Assembly: GCF_003111665.1 (NCBI RefSeq)
Contig: NZ_CP022188.1
Span: 3,658,001-3,722,000 of the forward strand
Length of the DNA: 64,000 nt
Direction of reading: 5' to 3'
Source of the DNA: Parazoarcus communis
GTDB taxonomy: Bacteria; Pseudomonadota; Gammaproteobacteria; Burkholderiales; Rhodocyclaceae
The first letter of the stretch is position 1. Each line of letters opens with the position of its first letter. Under the pieces are notes generated by a model. It did no database searches. It saw only the letters and a list, made by a program, of their open reading frames with translations, and was not told the origin of the DNA. Positions 1 to 8,065 of this stretch are shown here, in pieces. Both the position numbers and the translations under genes were made by a program.

Positions 1-291
1 CGCATCGGCATGCGCCTGCAGACCGATCCCACGGTGATCTACGGCCTCGGTGAGGACTTCGACGGTCGGCTCCGTCGTCGCCACCTGGACACCGATCATC
101 CGTGGAATACCTATACCCGCGCGGGACTGCCGCCAACACCGATTGCCATGCCCGGGCTTGACTCCCTGCAGGCTGCAGTCCGGCCGCAGAAAACCGATTT
201 TCTGTATTTTGTTGCACGCGGGGATGGCAGCAGCGAGTTCTCGCGCAATCTCAATGATCATAATCGCGCGGTGGATCGCTATCAGCGCTGA
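1..291 (+). CDS. mltG: Endolytic murein transglycosylase MltG, C-terminal part (5' truncated by window edge)
   Basis: Only the last 96 codons are present; the reading frame is open to the window edge. The visible residues match the end of the YceG/MltG family: a QTDPTVIYG segment, then the [17 protein letters not shown] stretch that carries conserved substrate-cleft residues, then a [12 protein letters not shown] end. MltG is an inner-membrane lytic transglycosylase that cuts nascent glycan strands and helps set their length. The gene is followed 11 bp later by tmk, an order (mltG-tmk-holB) common in proteobacteria. The N-terminal membrane anchor and LysM-like part lie outside the window. Confidence 0.93.
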   Translation, partial: RIGMRLQTDPTVIYGLGEDFDGRLRRRHLDTDHPWNTYTRAGLPPTPIAMPGLDSLQAAVRPQKTDFLYFVARGDGSSEFSRNLNDHNRAVDRYQR

Positions 292-302
292 GGAGTAGTC
301 CG

Positions 303-935
303 TTGGAAGCAGTCGTGCAGAAAGGGCGTTTCATTACCTTCGAGGGAATCGATGGCGCCGGCAAGAGCAGTCAGATTGCCGCCGTGGTGTCGATGCTGGG
401 CGCACGCGGGGTGCTTGTCGAGCAGTCGCGCGAGCCCGGTGGAACCCGGCTTGGCGAATCCCTGCGCGAGCTCCTGCTGCATGAACCGATGCACCTGGAG
501 ACCGAGGCCATGCTCATGTTCGCCGCGCGACGCGAACATCTTGCAGCGCGCATCGAGCCCGCGCTTCTGCGGGGCGAGTGGGTGGTGTGCGACCGTTTCT
601 CCGACGCGACCTACGCCTATCAGGTGGGTGGTCGCGGCCTGGAGCCGGAGAAGTTCGCGGCACTTGAAACCTGGGTGCATCCGGGGCTGCAGCCTGATCT
701 CACCCTGTTATTCGATCTGCCACCCGAGATCGCTGCGAGCCGGGTGGCGTCGACCGGCGCCGATCCCGACCGTTTCGAACGCGAACAGCGGGACTTCTTC
801 GAGCGGGTACGTGAGGCTTACCTCACCCGGGCCCGCCATGCCCCCGGGCGGATCTGCGTGATCGACGCCAATCGCCCGCCGGAACAGATCAGGAATGACA
901 TCGAAACACTGATCGAGGAGCGCTTCTTCGCATGA
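303..935 (+). CDS. tmk: Thymidylate kinase
   Basis: This 210-residue protein phosphorylates dTMP to dTDP with ATP in the cytoplasm. The P-loop [12 protein letters not shown] lies at residues 13-24, the DR motif with its tyrosines ([14 protein letters not shown]) near the middle, and the lid and C-terminal helix follow; the length is usual for the family. I chose the TTG at 303 because GAGGAG ends 7 bp before it, whereas the in-frame GTG at 315 is too far from that site. The stop overlaps the holB start by 4 bp (ATGA), so the two are probably translationally coupled. Confidence 0.96.
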   Translation: MEAVVQKGRFITFEGIDGAGKSSQIAAVVSMLGARGVLVEQSREPGGTRLGESLRELLLHEPMHLETEAMLMFAARREHLAARIEPALLRGEWVVCDRFSDATYAYQVGGRGLEPEKFAALETWVHPGLQPDLTLLFDLPPEIAASRVASTGADPDRFEREQRDFFERVREAYLTRARHAPGRICVIDANRPPEQIRNDIETLIEERFFA

Positions 936-1981
936 TTCAGCCGTGGCTTCAACCGACCTGGGCCAGACTTGTTGCGCTCGCTGGCAAGCTCCCTCATGCG
1001 CTGCTGTTCGTCGGGGCGCCGGGGCTGGGCAAGCGCGAGCTGGCCGAAAGTCTGGCCGCCCGGCTGCTGTGCGAGTCACCTCTGGCCGACGGCCATGCCT
1101 GCGGCCGCTGCGATGCGTGCCAGTGGCGCGAGGCGGGCAACCATCCGGACTTCTATCGCGTGGTACCGGCCGCGGCGGCAGATCAGGCCGATGCCGGCGA
1201 GGACGCGCCTGCGGGTGATGCGGCGGGCGGCAAGGCCAAGTCGAGTCAGATCGTGATCGACCAGATCCGCGAACTGCAGTCTGCGCTCGCGGTCACCGGG
1301 CATCACAGCGCGCAGCGCGTCGTCGTGCTCGATCCGGCGGAGGCGATGAATACCTTCACCGCGAACGCCTTGCTCAAGCTGCTCGAAGAACCCCCTGAGG
1401 GCTGCAGCTTTTTGCTTGTATCCTCGGCGCCTCGCAGGTTGTTGCCGACCATTCGCAGCCGTTGTCAGCAGTGGAGCTTTCCGCGCCCCGATCCTGCCCA
1501 GCGTGCAGCCTGGCTGGCCAGCGAACACACGGAAATGCAGGGGCTGCTTGCACTGGCAGGCGGCATGCCGCTGGCGGCAAAGCGGCTGGCGGAGCAGGGC
1601 GGTGTTGGCTTGCTGGAGCGCTTCGTGCGCGATCTGTCGGGTGAGCCGGACGCGCTCAGGCTGGCGGGGCAGTGGGAAGCCTGGCTCAAATCCAAGGAAG
1701 CGCTGGCAGCCGGTTTTGGCTTGAGCACGCTGGTGGAGTGGATGCAGCGTTGGGTGGCGGACGTCGTCAGTCTGCGTCTTGGCGGGCAGGTGCGTTTCTT
1801 CCCGGCGCAGGAAAAAGTGCTCTCTGCGCTGGCTGGCCGCATGAGCGTGGCGGCTGCGAGCAGCTGTTACAATGAGATCGCCCAGATTCGACGCGTGGCC
1901 ACGCACCCGCTGAACCTTCGCCTTTTTCTTGAAGATATGCTGATGCGCTATGCACGCGCAGTGAGAGGAGCCCGGACTTGA
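932..1981 (+). CDS. holB: DNA polymerase III subunit delta'
   Basis: This 349-residue protein is the delta' subunit of the clamp loader that places the beta clamp on DNA. The N-terminal AAA+ domain has [12 protein letters not shown], a four-cysteine zinc site ([17 protein letters not shown]) and [11 protein letters not shown], followed by the sensor-type IRSRCQQW motif. An Ala/Asp/Gly-rich insert (about residues 88-106) sits just after the zinc region. The gene starts inside the tmk stop and ends overlapping the PilZ gene by 4 bp, so it belongs to the same operon. Confidence 0.95.
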   Translation: MIQPWLQPTWARLVALAGKLPHALLFVGAPGLGKRELAESLAARLLCESPLADGHACGRCDACQWREAGNHPDFYRVVPAAAADQADAGEDAPAGDAAGGKAKSSQIVIDQIRELQSALAVTGHHSAQRVVVLDPAEAMNTFTANALLKLLEEPPEGCSFLLVSSAPRRLLPTIRSRCQQWSFPRPDPAQRAAWLASEHTEMQGLLALAGGMPLAAKRLAEQGGVGLLERFVRDLSGEPDALRLAGQWEAWLKSKEALAAGFGLSTLVEWMQRWVADVVSLRLGGQVRFFPAQEKVLSALAGRMSVAAASSCYNEIAQIRRVATHPLNLRLFLEDMLMRYARAVRGART

Positions 1982-2343
1982 GCGAAGCCAGTCGTACCCA
2001 TGTTGCACGTCCGAGCGTGCTGTCGCTGAACATCAGTTCCAAGTCGGCCTTGTACGCAGCCTACATGCCCTTTCTCGCAAACGGGGGGATCTTCGTGCCC
2101 ACGCCGAAGTCCTACAACTTGGGCGACGAGGTCTTCATGCTGTTGCAGTTGATGGACGATCCGACCAAGCATCCGATTGCGGGTACCGTGGTGTGGGTTA
2201 CACCATCGGGTGCGCAGGGCGGAAAGGCGCCGGGTATCGGCGTACATTTTTCCAGCGACGAGGCCGGTGTCGCCTTGCGTCACCGCATTGAACAGATCCT
2301 GGCCGGTCATCTGGGCTCGGCCAGGCCCACCCATACCCTTTGA
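1978..2343 (+). CDS. PilZ domain protein
   Basis: This small protein of 121 residues resembles the PilZ proteins encoded between holB and tatD in many beta- and gammaproteobacteria, which act in type IV pilus assembly. It has the family's GTVVWVTP strand and a KAPGIGVHFS segment. The RxxxR c-di-GMP-binding motif is not evident near the N-terminus, as in P. aeruginosa PilZ itself, so it may not bind c-di-GMP. The start is a TTG that overlaps the holB stop (TTGA), with AGAGGAG about 10 bp upstream. The next gene begins 7 bp after the stop. Confidence 0.87.
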   Translation: MSEASRTHVARPSVLSLNISSKSALYAAYMPFLANGGIFVPTPKSYNLGDEVFMLLQLMDDPTKHPIAGTVVWVTPSGAQGGKAPGIGVHFSSDEAGVALRHRIEQILAGHLGSARPTHTL

Positions 2344-2350
2344 GTAGCTG

Positions 2351-3121
2351 ATGTTCGTAGATTCACATTGCCATCTCGACTTCCCCGATCTCGCTGCGCG
2401 TGAGGACGAAATCCTCGCCGCAATGGCCGACAAGCGCGTCGGTCAGGCGCTGTGCATCAGCGTCAATCTGGAGGATTTTCCGCGCGTGCGGAGCCTGGCC
2501 GAGCGCCACGGCAATCTGTGGGCGTCGGTCGGCGTGCATCCGGACAATTCGGATTGCGAGGAGCCTGATGTCGAGCGTCTGCTCGCCCTGGCAGATCATC
2601 CGCGGGTTGTGGCGATTGGTGAAACCGGACTCGACTACTACTGGCACAAGGACGAGCCGGAATGGCAGCGCGAGCGCTTTCGCACGCACATCCGTGCCGC
2701 ACGGGCCTGCGGCAAGCCGCTGATCATTCATACCCGCAGTTCGGCCGCGGACACGCTGCGCCTGATGCAGGAAGAGAAGGCGTCGGAGTGTGCCGGAGTG
2801 ATGCATTGTTTCACCGAATCACGCGAAGTGGCAGAGGCGGCCATCGAGATGGGGTTCTACATTTCGTTCTCGGGCATCGTGACCTTCCGGAACGCGAAAG
2901 CACTCAAGGAAGTTGCTGCCTGGGTGCCGCTCAACCGGATGCTGATCGAGACGGACGCGCCCTATCTTGCACCCATGCCGCACCGGGGCAAGACCAACGA
3001 GCCTGCATGGGTGGTGCATGTGGCCGAAGAAATCGCGCGATTGCGCGATCTTCCGCTTGATGCCGTCGAGCAGGCGACCACAGAGAACTTTTTCCGTCTA
3101 TTCCGCCATGCTAAAGCCTGA
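2351..3121 (+). CDS. TatD-family metal-dependent hydrolase (YcfH-like DNase)
   Basis: This 256-residue TIM-barrel hydrolase shows all the TatD metal-site motifs: DSHCHLDF at residues 4-11, GETGLDYYW with the metal-binding glutamate, IIHTR, MHCFT, and ETDAPYLAP near the C-terminus. TatD proteins are Mg-dependent 3'-5' exonucleases or DNases; the holB-adjacent type is usually called YcfH. The exact substrate in the cell is not settled by sequence. It lies 7 bp after the PilZ gene, and its 3' end overlaps the ankyrin gene start by 14 bp. Confidence 0.93.
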   Translation: MFVDSHCHLDFPDLAAREDEILAAMADKRVGQALCISVNLEDFPRVRSLAERHGNLWASVGVHPDNSDCEEPDVERLLALADHPRVVAIGETGLDYYWHKDEPEWQRERFRTHIRAARACGKPLIIHTRSSAADTLRLMQEEKASECAGVMHCFTESREVAEAAIEMGFYISFSGIVTFRNAKALKEVAAWVPLNRMLIETDAPYLAPMPHRGKTNEPAWVVHVAEEIARLRDLPLDAVEQATTENFFRLFRHAKA

Positions 3122-3761
3122 AATCATTCGATCCTTCCTGCTCGCGGCCGCGAGCAGTTTCCTGATAGCCGGTCCGGTTTCGGCAGGTAGCTACGACGAT
3201 GCCCTGAGCTCCGCCCGCATGGGCGATACACGGCAGCTCACCGGCCTGCTGGCCCGTGGCATCGACCCGGATACGGTGGATGCAAACGGCAATACGCTGC
3301 TGATCATCGCCGCACGTGAAGGCAATGCCGAAACCGTGGACGCCTTGCTCAAGTATCGTCCGCGCGTGGGTTACCGCAACCTGGCCGGTGATTCTGCGCT
3401 GATGCTCGCCGTACTTGGTGGGCACAATGCCGTCGTGGACGCGCTCCTCGCAGCGGATGCGCCGCTCAACCACGAAGGGTGGACAGCGCTGCACTACGCG
3501 GCCTTTGAAGGGCACCTCGCCTTGTTCGACAAGCTTCTGGCTGCAGGGGCCGATATCAACGCACTCGCACCCAACAAGTCCGATGTGCTGATGCTGGCAG
3601 CACGCAATGGCCATATCGAACTGATACGCCATCTGGTCGAACTTGGCGTGCCACTCGATAGGCGCAATGAAGCGGGTGTCAGCGCTGTCGAATGGGCGCG
3701 CTCGAATGGAAACACCGACATCGCAGAAATCATTGAGGCCGCACACACGAGGCGCCGCTAA
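3108..3761 (+). CDS. Secreted ankyrin-repeat protein
   Basis: The start at 3108 gives a 217-residue protein with a clear N-terminal signal peptide: a short basic start, then a hydrophobic stretch ending at SAG near residue 25. Four to five ankyrin repeats follow (NGNTLLIIAAREGN, AGDSALMLAVLGGH, EGWTALHYAAFEGH, NKSDVLMLAARNGH). It is probably periplasmic and binds another protein, but no partner can be read from the sequence. A longer frame opens at 2967 inside tatD, but it would lack a signal peptide and overlap tatD by 155 bp. It is the last gene of the mltG-tatD group. Confidence 0.85.
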   Translation: MLKPEIIRSFLLAAASSFLIAGPVSAGSYDDALSSARMGDTRQLTGLLARGIDPDTVDANGNTLLIIAAREGNAETVDALLKYRPRVGYRNLAGDSALMLAVLGGHNAVVDALLAADAPLNHEGWTALHYAAFEGHLALFDKLLAAGADINALAPNKSDVLMLAARNGHIELIRHLVELGVPLDRRNEAGVSAVEWARSNGNTDIAEIIEAAHTRRR

Positions 3762-3769
3762 GGCAGGAC

Positions 3770-3835
3770 TGCACTTAAATAGTGCATATAAATCCGCTTT
3801 AGGTAAAAATGCACGACTTTTGTGCGTTTTTACCT
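3770..3835 (+). promoter_or_regulatory. Two NtrC-like operators and a long palindrome upstream of gdhA
   Basis: TGCAC-N7-GTGCA lies at 3770-3786 and TGCAC-N7-GTGCG at 3810-3826, exactly 40 bp apart. This is the architecture of the NtrC site (TGCAC-N7-GTGCA). The second site is nested in a larger inverted repeat (arms 3801-3814 and 3822-3835, one mismatch) that ends directly before the ribosome binding site. A TATAAA at 3787-3792 touches the first site and could be the -10 box, which would place both sites where binding blocks transcription. No sigma-54 promoter was found here. NtrC is the best guess but binding is not shown. Confidence 0.68.
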
Positions 3836-3845
3836 GGAGTCACGG

Positions 3846-5189
3846 ATGAAGTACCAGAGTTCCGCCGAGTTTCTAGCTGTCGTTGCCGAGCGCAATCCCG
3901 GGCAACCAGAGTTTCTGCAGGCAGTGACCGAAGTCATCGTCAGTCTGTGGCCGTTCATCAAAGCCAATCCACGGTATGCGGAACATGGCCTGCTTGACCG
4001 GCTGGTCGAGCCGGAACGGGCCATTCAGTTCCGTGTGTCCTGGGTCGACGACCATGGCGACGTGTGCGTCAACCGGGGCTACCGCATCCAGCACAGCTCG
4101 GCGATTGGTCCATTCAAGGGCGGGATTCGTTTTCACCCTTCGGTCAATCTGTCTATCCTCAAGTTCCTCGCCTTCGAACAGACCTTCAAGAATGCATTGA
4201 CGACTTTACCCATGGGCGGGGGCAAAGGGGGCTCTGACTTCGACCCCAAGGGACGCAGCCCGGGCGAGATCATGCGGTTTTGCCAAGCTTTCGTCTCCGA
4301 ACTGTTCCGCCATGTCGGAGCGGATACGGATGTTCCCGCAGGGGACATTGGTGTGGGGGCGCGTGAGATCGGTTTCATGACCGGCATGATGAAGAAGCTC
4401 ACGAATCGCGCGGACTGCGTGTTCACGGGCAAAGGACTGAGTTTCGGTGGCTCGCTCGTACGCCCTGAGGCGACCGGGTATGGAACGGTGTATTTCGCCG
4501 AGGAAATGTTGCGCCACGTCGGGCGCTCGCTGGAGGGAATGCGCGTCTCTGTCTCGGGGGCTGGCAACGTGGCGCAATATGCAGTGGAAAAGGCGATTGC
4601 ACTTGGTGCTCGAGTGGTTACGGTGTCGGATTCCAGCGGAACGGTCATTGATGATGACGGATTTACCGTTGAGAAACTTGCGATCCTGATGGATGTGAAG
4701 AACCATCGCTACGGGCGTGTCAGTGAGTACGCGGAACGGGTCGGTGCGCGGTTCGAAGCGGGGCGGAGTCCGTGGCACGTGCCGGTGGATGTCGCCTTGC
4801 CTTGTGCGACCCAGAACGAGCTGAACGGACACGATGCCGAAGTGCTGGTGGGCAACGGCGTGAGCTGCGTTGCCGAGGGCGCCAATATGCCGTCGACAGC
4901 CGAGGCCGTGACAATATTCGAGAAGCGCGGTGTGCTCTACGCGCCGGGCAAGGCGAGTAATGCGGGTGGCGTGTCCACCTCCGGCCTGGAGATGAGCCAG
5001 AACGCGATGCGCCTCGCATGGACGCGTGAAGAGGTCGATGGTCGGTTGCTCGAGATCATGAAAGGCATCCATGCCGCCTGCCTTCGTTATGGTCAGCGCG
5101 AGGATGGCTCGGTGAGTTACGTCGATGGCGCGAACGTGGCGGGTTTCGTCAAGGTCGCCGATGCCATGCTGGCTCAGGGCGTGATTTGA
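3846..5189 (+). CDS. gdhA: NADP-specific glutamate dehydrogenase
   Basis: This enzyme makes glutamate from 2-oxoglutarate and ammonium with NADPH. With the ATG at 3846 the protein is 447 residues, the usual length of the hexameric bacterial NADP enzyme, and GGAG sits 7 bp upstream. Visible motifs are IGPFKGGIRFHPSVN, the catalytic-lysine segment PMGGGKGGSDFDPKG (Lys127), DVPAGDIGVG, and the NADP-fold glycine motif VSGAGNVAQY. An upstream in-frame start at 3822 lies inside the palindrome and has no ribosome site. Regulation by nitrogen is suggested by the two NtrC-like sites just upstream. The gene is convergent with the DUF429 gene. Confidence 0.96.
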   Translation: MKYQSSAEFLAVVAERNPGQPEFLQAVTEVIVSLWPFIKANPRYAEHGLLDRLVEPERAIQFRVSWVDDHGDVCVNRGYRIQHSSAIGPFKGGIRFHPSVNLSILKFLAFEQTFKNALTTLPMGGGKGGSDFDPKGRSPGEIMRFCQAFVSELFRHVGADTDVPAGDIGVGAREIGFMTGMMKKLTNRADCVFTGKGLSFGGSLVRPEATGYGTVYFAEEMLRHVGRSLEGMRVSVSGAGNVAQYAVEKAIALGARVVTVSDSSGTVIDDDGFTVEKLAILMDVKNHRYGRVSEYAERVGARFEAGRSPWHVPVDVALPCATQNELNGHDAEVLVGNGVSCVAEGANMPSTAEAVTIFEKRGVLYAPGKASNAGGVSTSGLEMSQNAMRLAWTREEVDGRLLEIMKGIHAACLRYGQREDGSVSYVDGANVAGFVKVADAMLAQGVI

Positions 5190-5203
5190 TCTTTGTTGCC
5201 TTG

Positions 5204-5223
5204 GGCGTGCGTCACCGTACGCC
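5204..5223. other. Short hairpin between convergent gdhA and DUF429 genes
   Basis: GGCGTGCG and CGTACGCC can pair over 8 bp (one G-T pair) around a TCAC loop in the 33-bp gap between the two convergent stop codons. There is no T-run on either side, so it is at best a weak bidirectional terminator. Confidence 0.35.
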
Positions 5224-6068
5224 TAGGCAAGGCCCGCAATCCAGCCTTCGAGCGGATCGAAACCGTCCTGCAGACCGAAATTAGGCGGACCCGCCTGCAG
5301 GCTCCAGCCTGCCTGAACGAGGGCAAGGGTCGCGTCGAGCAGGTCGCCGCTGGCGTCGGCAATGATCTGTTCGATCAGGGCGCTGTCGCCTGCCAGTCTG
5401 AGCCGGAGCGGGTGTGCGCCCTCGCGCAAGGCGACGGCAATATGCTTTCTGGCTTCGTGACGCACGGAGGTCTGTTTCCGTTTTTCGTCGCTCTTGTAGG
5501 AGTCGAGCGTAATGCTGCGCGCAAGCAGGCCGGGGTAGGCCTCTACCGCAACCCTTGCCGGGTCAGCGCAATGCATGCCGGCCACGGTAACATCCGCTTC
5601 GAGCAGTCTTGGTGTGCCTTCGAAAAACATGAGCCCGACCGGCGGGTTGACGAGTTTCAGCGGACTATGGGAGCGGGCGGGCAGATCGGTCCGGCGATGC
5701 GCATAGCGCTGTCCGGCCGGTCGGGTCTGGCGGTATTCATCGAGGATGGTGCGGAAACGTTCGCGACCCAGAATCGTGCAGTGCCTGATCAGCGCAGCCC
5801 ATTCCAGTGGCCAGCCGAGGTCGAGTACTGCCTCGCGTGGCAGGCCAAAGGGGAAGTCGAACCCGCCGAGCCAGGGACCGGGGCGTGCCAGCACGGCTTC
5901 GAATGCAGGCCAGTCGGGGCAGGTCTCGAGTGATTCCAGAAAGACGCAGTGTCCGCTCAGATGACCACTGGCGACCGTGATCGGTTTGCGCGCTCGTGGT
6001 GCCGAGGTGAAGTCCACGCCGATAAGACGGACCTGTCCGCTCCAGATGTTTTGCGCGTCCTTGTTCAT
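5223..6068 (-). CDS. DUF429 family protein (predicted RNase H-fold)
   Basis: This 281-residue protein carries the DUF429 signature segments: GVDFTSAP near residue 17, GGFDFPFGLP, VEAYPGLLAR, and a C-terminal SGDLLDATLALVQA. These place acidic residues in the spacing of an RNase H-like fold, as predicted for the family; no biochemical activity is established. It is the last gene of a five-gene minus-strand run, starting 79 bp after the deacetylase-like gene. Being part of that run, it may be co-transcribed with the transglutaminase cluster, although the gap allows its own promoter. Confidence 0.85.
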   Translation of the reverse strand: MNKDAQNIWSGQVRLIGVDFTSAPRARKPITVASGHLSGHCVFLESLETCPDWPAFEAVLARPGPWLGGFDFPFGLPREAVLDLGWPLEWAALIRHCTILGRERFRTILDEYRQTRPAGQRYAHRRTDLPARSHSPLKLVNPPVGLMFFEGTPRLLEADVTVAGMHCADPARVAVEAYPGLLARSITLDSYKSDEKRKQTSVRHEARKHIAVALREGAHPLRLRLAGDSALIEQIIADASGDLLDATLALVQAGWSLQAGPPNFGLQDGFDPLEGWIAGLA

Positions 6069-6147
6069 GGGGCCGTGCTCCGTTCTCGTGGTACTGATGT
6101 CGCCACCCTACCGGGCTTTGACCTGCGTCGGTGCAAACAGTTGTCGC

Positions 6148-7047
6148 TCAGGCAAACAGGCGGGCTGCGGTGAGGACTGTGCCAACGTGAATGCTGACTG
6201 TATCGTCGATCTCGTGGGCATAGCCGCCCGCCATCGCCACGGCAACGGGGACAGATGCGGTCCTGCACCGAGCGAGCACTTTTTCGTCGCGTGATGCCAG
6301 CCCATTGATACTCAGGGAAAGGCGACCGAGGCGATCTTCGCGATAGGGATCGGCGCCGGCAAGGTAGATCACGAGCTCCGGCCTGAACAGCCCGAACACG
6401 TGGTCGAGCGCGGTATCGAGTGCGGCAAGATAGGCTTCGTCAGCGGTGTCGTCGGGGAGGGCGATGTCGAGGTCGCTGGTCTGCTTGCGGAAGGGGAAGT
6501 TCCGCTCGCCATGCAGGCTGCAGGTGAAGATATCGGCTTCCGTTGCAAGAATGGACGCCGTTCCGTCGCCCTGATGGACGTCACAGTCGATCACCGCAAT
6601 CCGCTGCGCCCGGCCTTCTGCACGCATCGCCAGGGCGGCGATGGCCGCATCGTTGAAGACGCAGAAGCCTGATCCAAAGTCGCGATGGGCATGATGGGTG
6701 CCACCCGCGAGATTGACCCCGCAGCCCTCGTCGATTGCGGTACGACAGGCCGCGAGCGTCGCGCCCGCGGAACGCCGTGAGCGTTCGACCATTCCCGCCG
6801 ACCAGGGAAATCCGATGCGGCGGACTTCCGCCTTGTCGAGTTCGCCGTCTCGCACCCGCGCCAGATAGCCGGCGTCGTGAGCACGCAGGATGGCTTCGTC
6901 GCTGGCAGCGTCGGGGACACGGAAATCGCTCGGATCGAACTGACCCGATGCCAGCAGGCGCTCGCGCAGTCGCGCGTACTTCACCATCGGGAAGCGATGT
7001 CCCTCAGGCAGCGGCAGAACGAAGTGGTCTGCGTAATAGAGTTTCAA
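6148..7047 (-). CDS. Histone deacetylase-like amidohydrolase
   Basis: This 299-residue protein belongs to the arginase/deacetylase fold used by class IV-type HDACs, acetoin utilisation protein AcuC and acetylpolyamine amidohydrolases. The catalytic pair His118-His119 (GGTHHAH), zinc ligands Asp156 and His158 (DCDVHQGDGT) and Asp233 (LAGADPYREDRLG), and the transition-state Tyr276 (AGGYAHEIDD) are all present, so it should be an active Zn-dependent deacylase. The substrate is unknown. It follows the small transglutaminase by 37 bp on the same strand, which suggests co-transcription with the ATP-grasp/transglutaminase genes. Confidence 0.93.
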   Translation of the reverse strand: MKLYYADHFVLPLPEGHRFPMVKYARLRERLLASGQFDPSDFRVPDAASDEAILRAHDAGYLARVRDGELDKAEVRRIGFPWSAGMVERSRRSAGATLAACRTAIDEGCGVNLAGGTHHAHRDFGSGFCVFNDAAIAALAMRAEGRAQRIAVIDCDVHQGDGTASILATEADIFTCSLHGERNFPFRKQTSDLDIALPDDTADEAYLAALDTALDHVFGLFRPELVIYLAGADPYREDRLGRLSLSINGLASRDEKVLARCRTASVPVAVAMAGGYAHEIDDTVSIHVGTVLTAARLFA

Positions 7048-7084
7048 TCTGCGCGTGTCGAACGAATAGGTCTGTCGCTAAGGC

Positions 7085-8065
7085 CTACTGCCCCTGTGAC
7101 TGGCTCTGAAAGTTGACCTGCAACAGGTCGCCGACCGGTGCGTCGGCGTCTGTATACAGGGATTCGAATTCGGCTTCGGGTGCCATGGTGACGGCGATTT
7201 CGGGTTCGTGACCGCCGCCGCCGAGAATCACGCCACGCAAGGGCGACACGTCGCCGAAGTCGCGCCCCCAGCCGATGGTGACATGTTCGCGTTCGGGAAT
7301 CAGTGCATTGGTGGGGTCGAAATCGACCCAGCCAGTGACCGGGCAGAACACCGACACCCAGGCGTGGGTCGCATCGGCACCCACCATTCGTGGCTTGCCC
7401 GGAGGCGGCCGGGTGAGGATGTAGCCACTGACGTAACGCGCAGCGACACCGATTGAGCGCAGGCAGGAAAGCATCAGATGTGCGAAGTCCTGGCACACAC
7501 CACGCCGGTTCTCGAAAACCTCGGTGACTGGCGTCGAGTTGTCAGTCGCTTCGGGATCGAAGATGAATTCCTTGTTGATGCGCTGCATCAGCCCATGAAC
7601 TGCCTCGAGTAGCGGCCTGCCCTCGATGAAGTCTGCGGCAGCGTAGTCGGCGAAGTCGCGCTTGACGCGAACGTGTGTCGACTCGAAGAGGAACGCGCTG
7701 GCTTCGAGTTGCTTCGCGCTCATGATGTGTTTTGCGCGGTAGATGAGCTCGTCCCGTACCGCTTCCCACGGGGGGGAGGCGGTGAGTTCCGGCTGCGGGC
7801 GCGGGTCGAGTTCGACCCAGCTTTCGGCACGGATCAGGAGGGTGTCGTGGTCCTGTTCGAAGTGCAGCGAGCGCACCGGGTTGCCGAAGCCGTCGGGGAA
7901 GTCTTCCGTGCGCTGGGGTTCCGGGATGACGACGATCCGGTGCGAAATGCAGCGCTGCCCCGGCAGTTCGCGGGGCGTAAGACGCAGCATCTGGCGCGAC
8001 TCGCCAACCGGCTGATCGTAGCGATACAGCGTGTCGTGGCGGATGTGGTATCGGATGGCGGTCAT
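7085..8065 (-). CDS. Transglutaminase-like cysteine protease-fold protein
   Basis: This 326-residue protein has an N-terminal beta-sandwich (bacterial transglutaminase N-domain) and a papain-like transglutaminase core. The triad is visible: Cys191 in RRGVCQDFAH, His234 in DATHAWVSVF, and Asp250 in DFDPTN. Such proteins accompany circularly permuted ATP-grasp and alpha-E proteins in many bacteria and are thought to cleave or form amide bonds. The start overlaps the end of the ATP-grasp/alpha-E gene by 4 bp. No signal peptide is seen, so it is probably cytoplasmic. Confidence 0.93.
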   Translation of the reverse strand: MTAIRYHIRHDTLYRYDQPVGESRQMLRLTPRELPGQRCISHRIVVIPEPQRTEDFPDGFGNPVRSLHFEQDHDTLLIRAESWVELDPRPQPELTASPPWEAVRDELIYRAKHIMSAKQLEASAFLFESTHVRVKRDFADYAAADFIEGRPLLEAVHGLMQRINKEFIFDPEATDNSTPVTEVFENRRGVCQDFAHLMLSCLRSIGVAARYVSGYILTRPPPGKPRMVGADATHAWVSVFCPVTGWVDFDPTNALIPEREHVTIGWGRDFGDVSPLRGVILGGGGHEPEIAVTMAPEAEFESLYTDADAPVGDLLQVNFQSQSQGQ

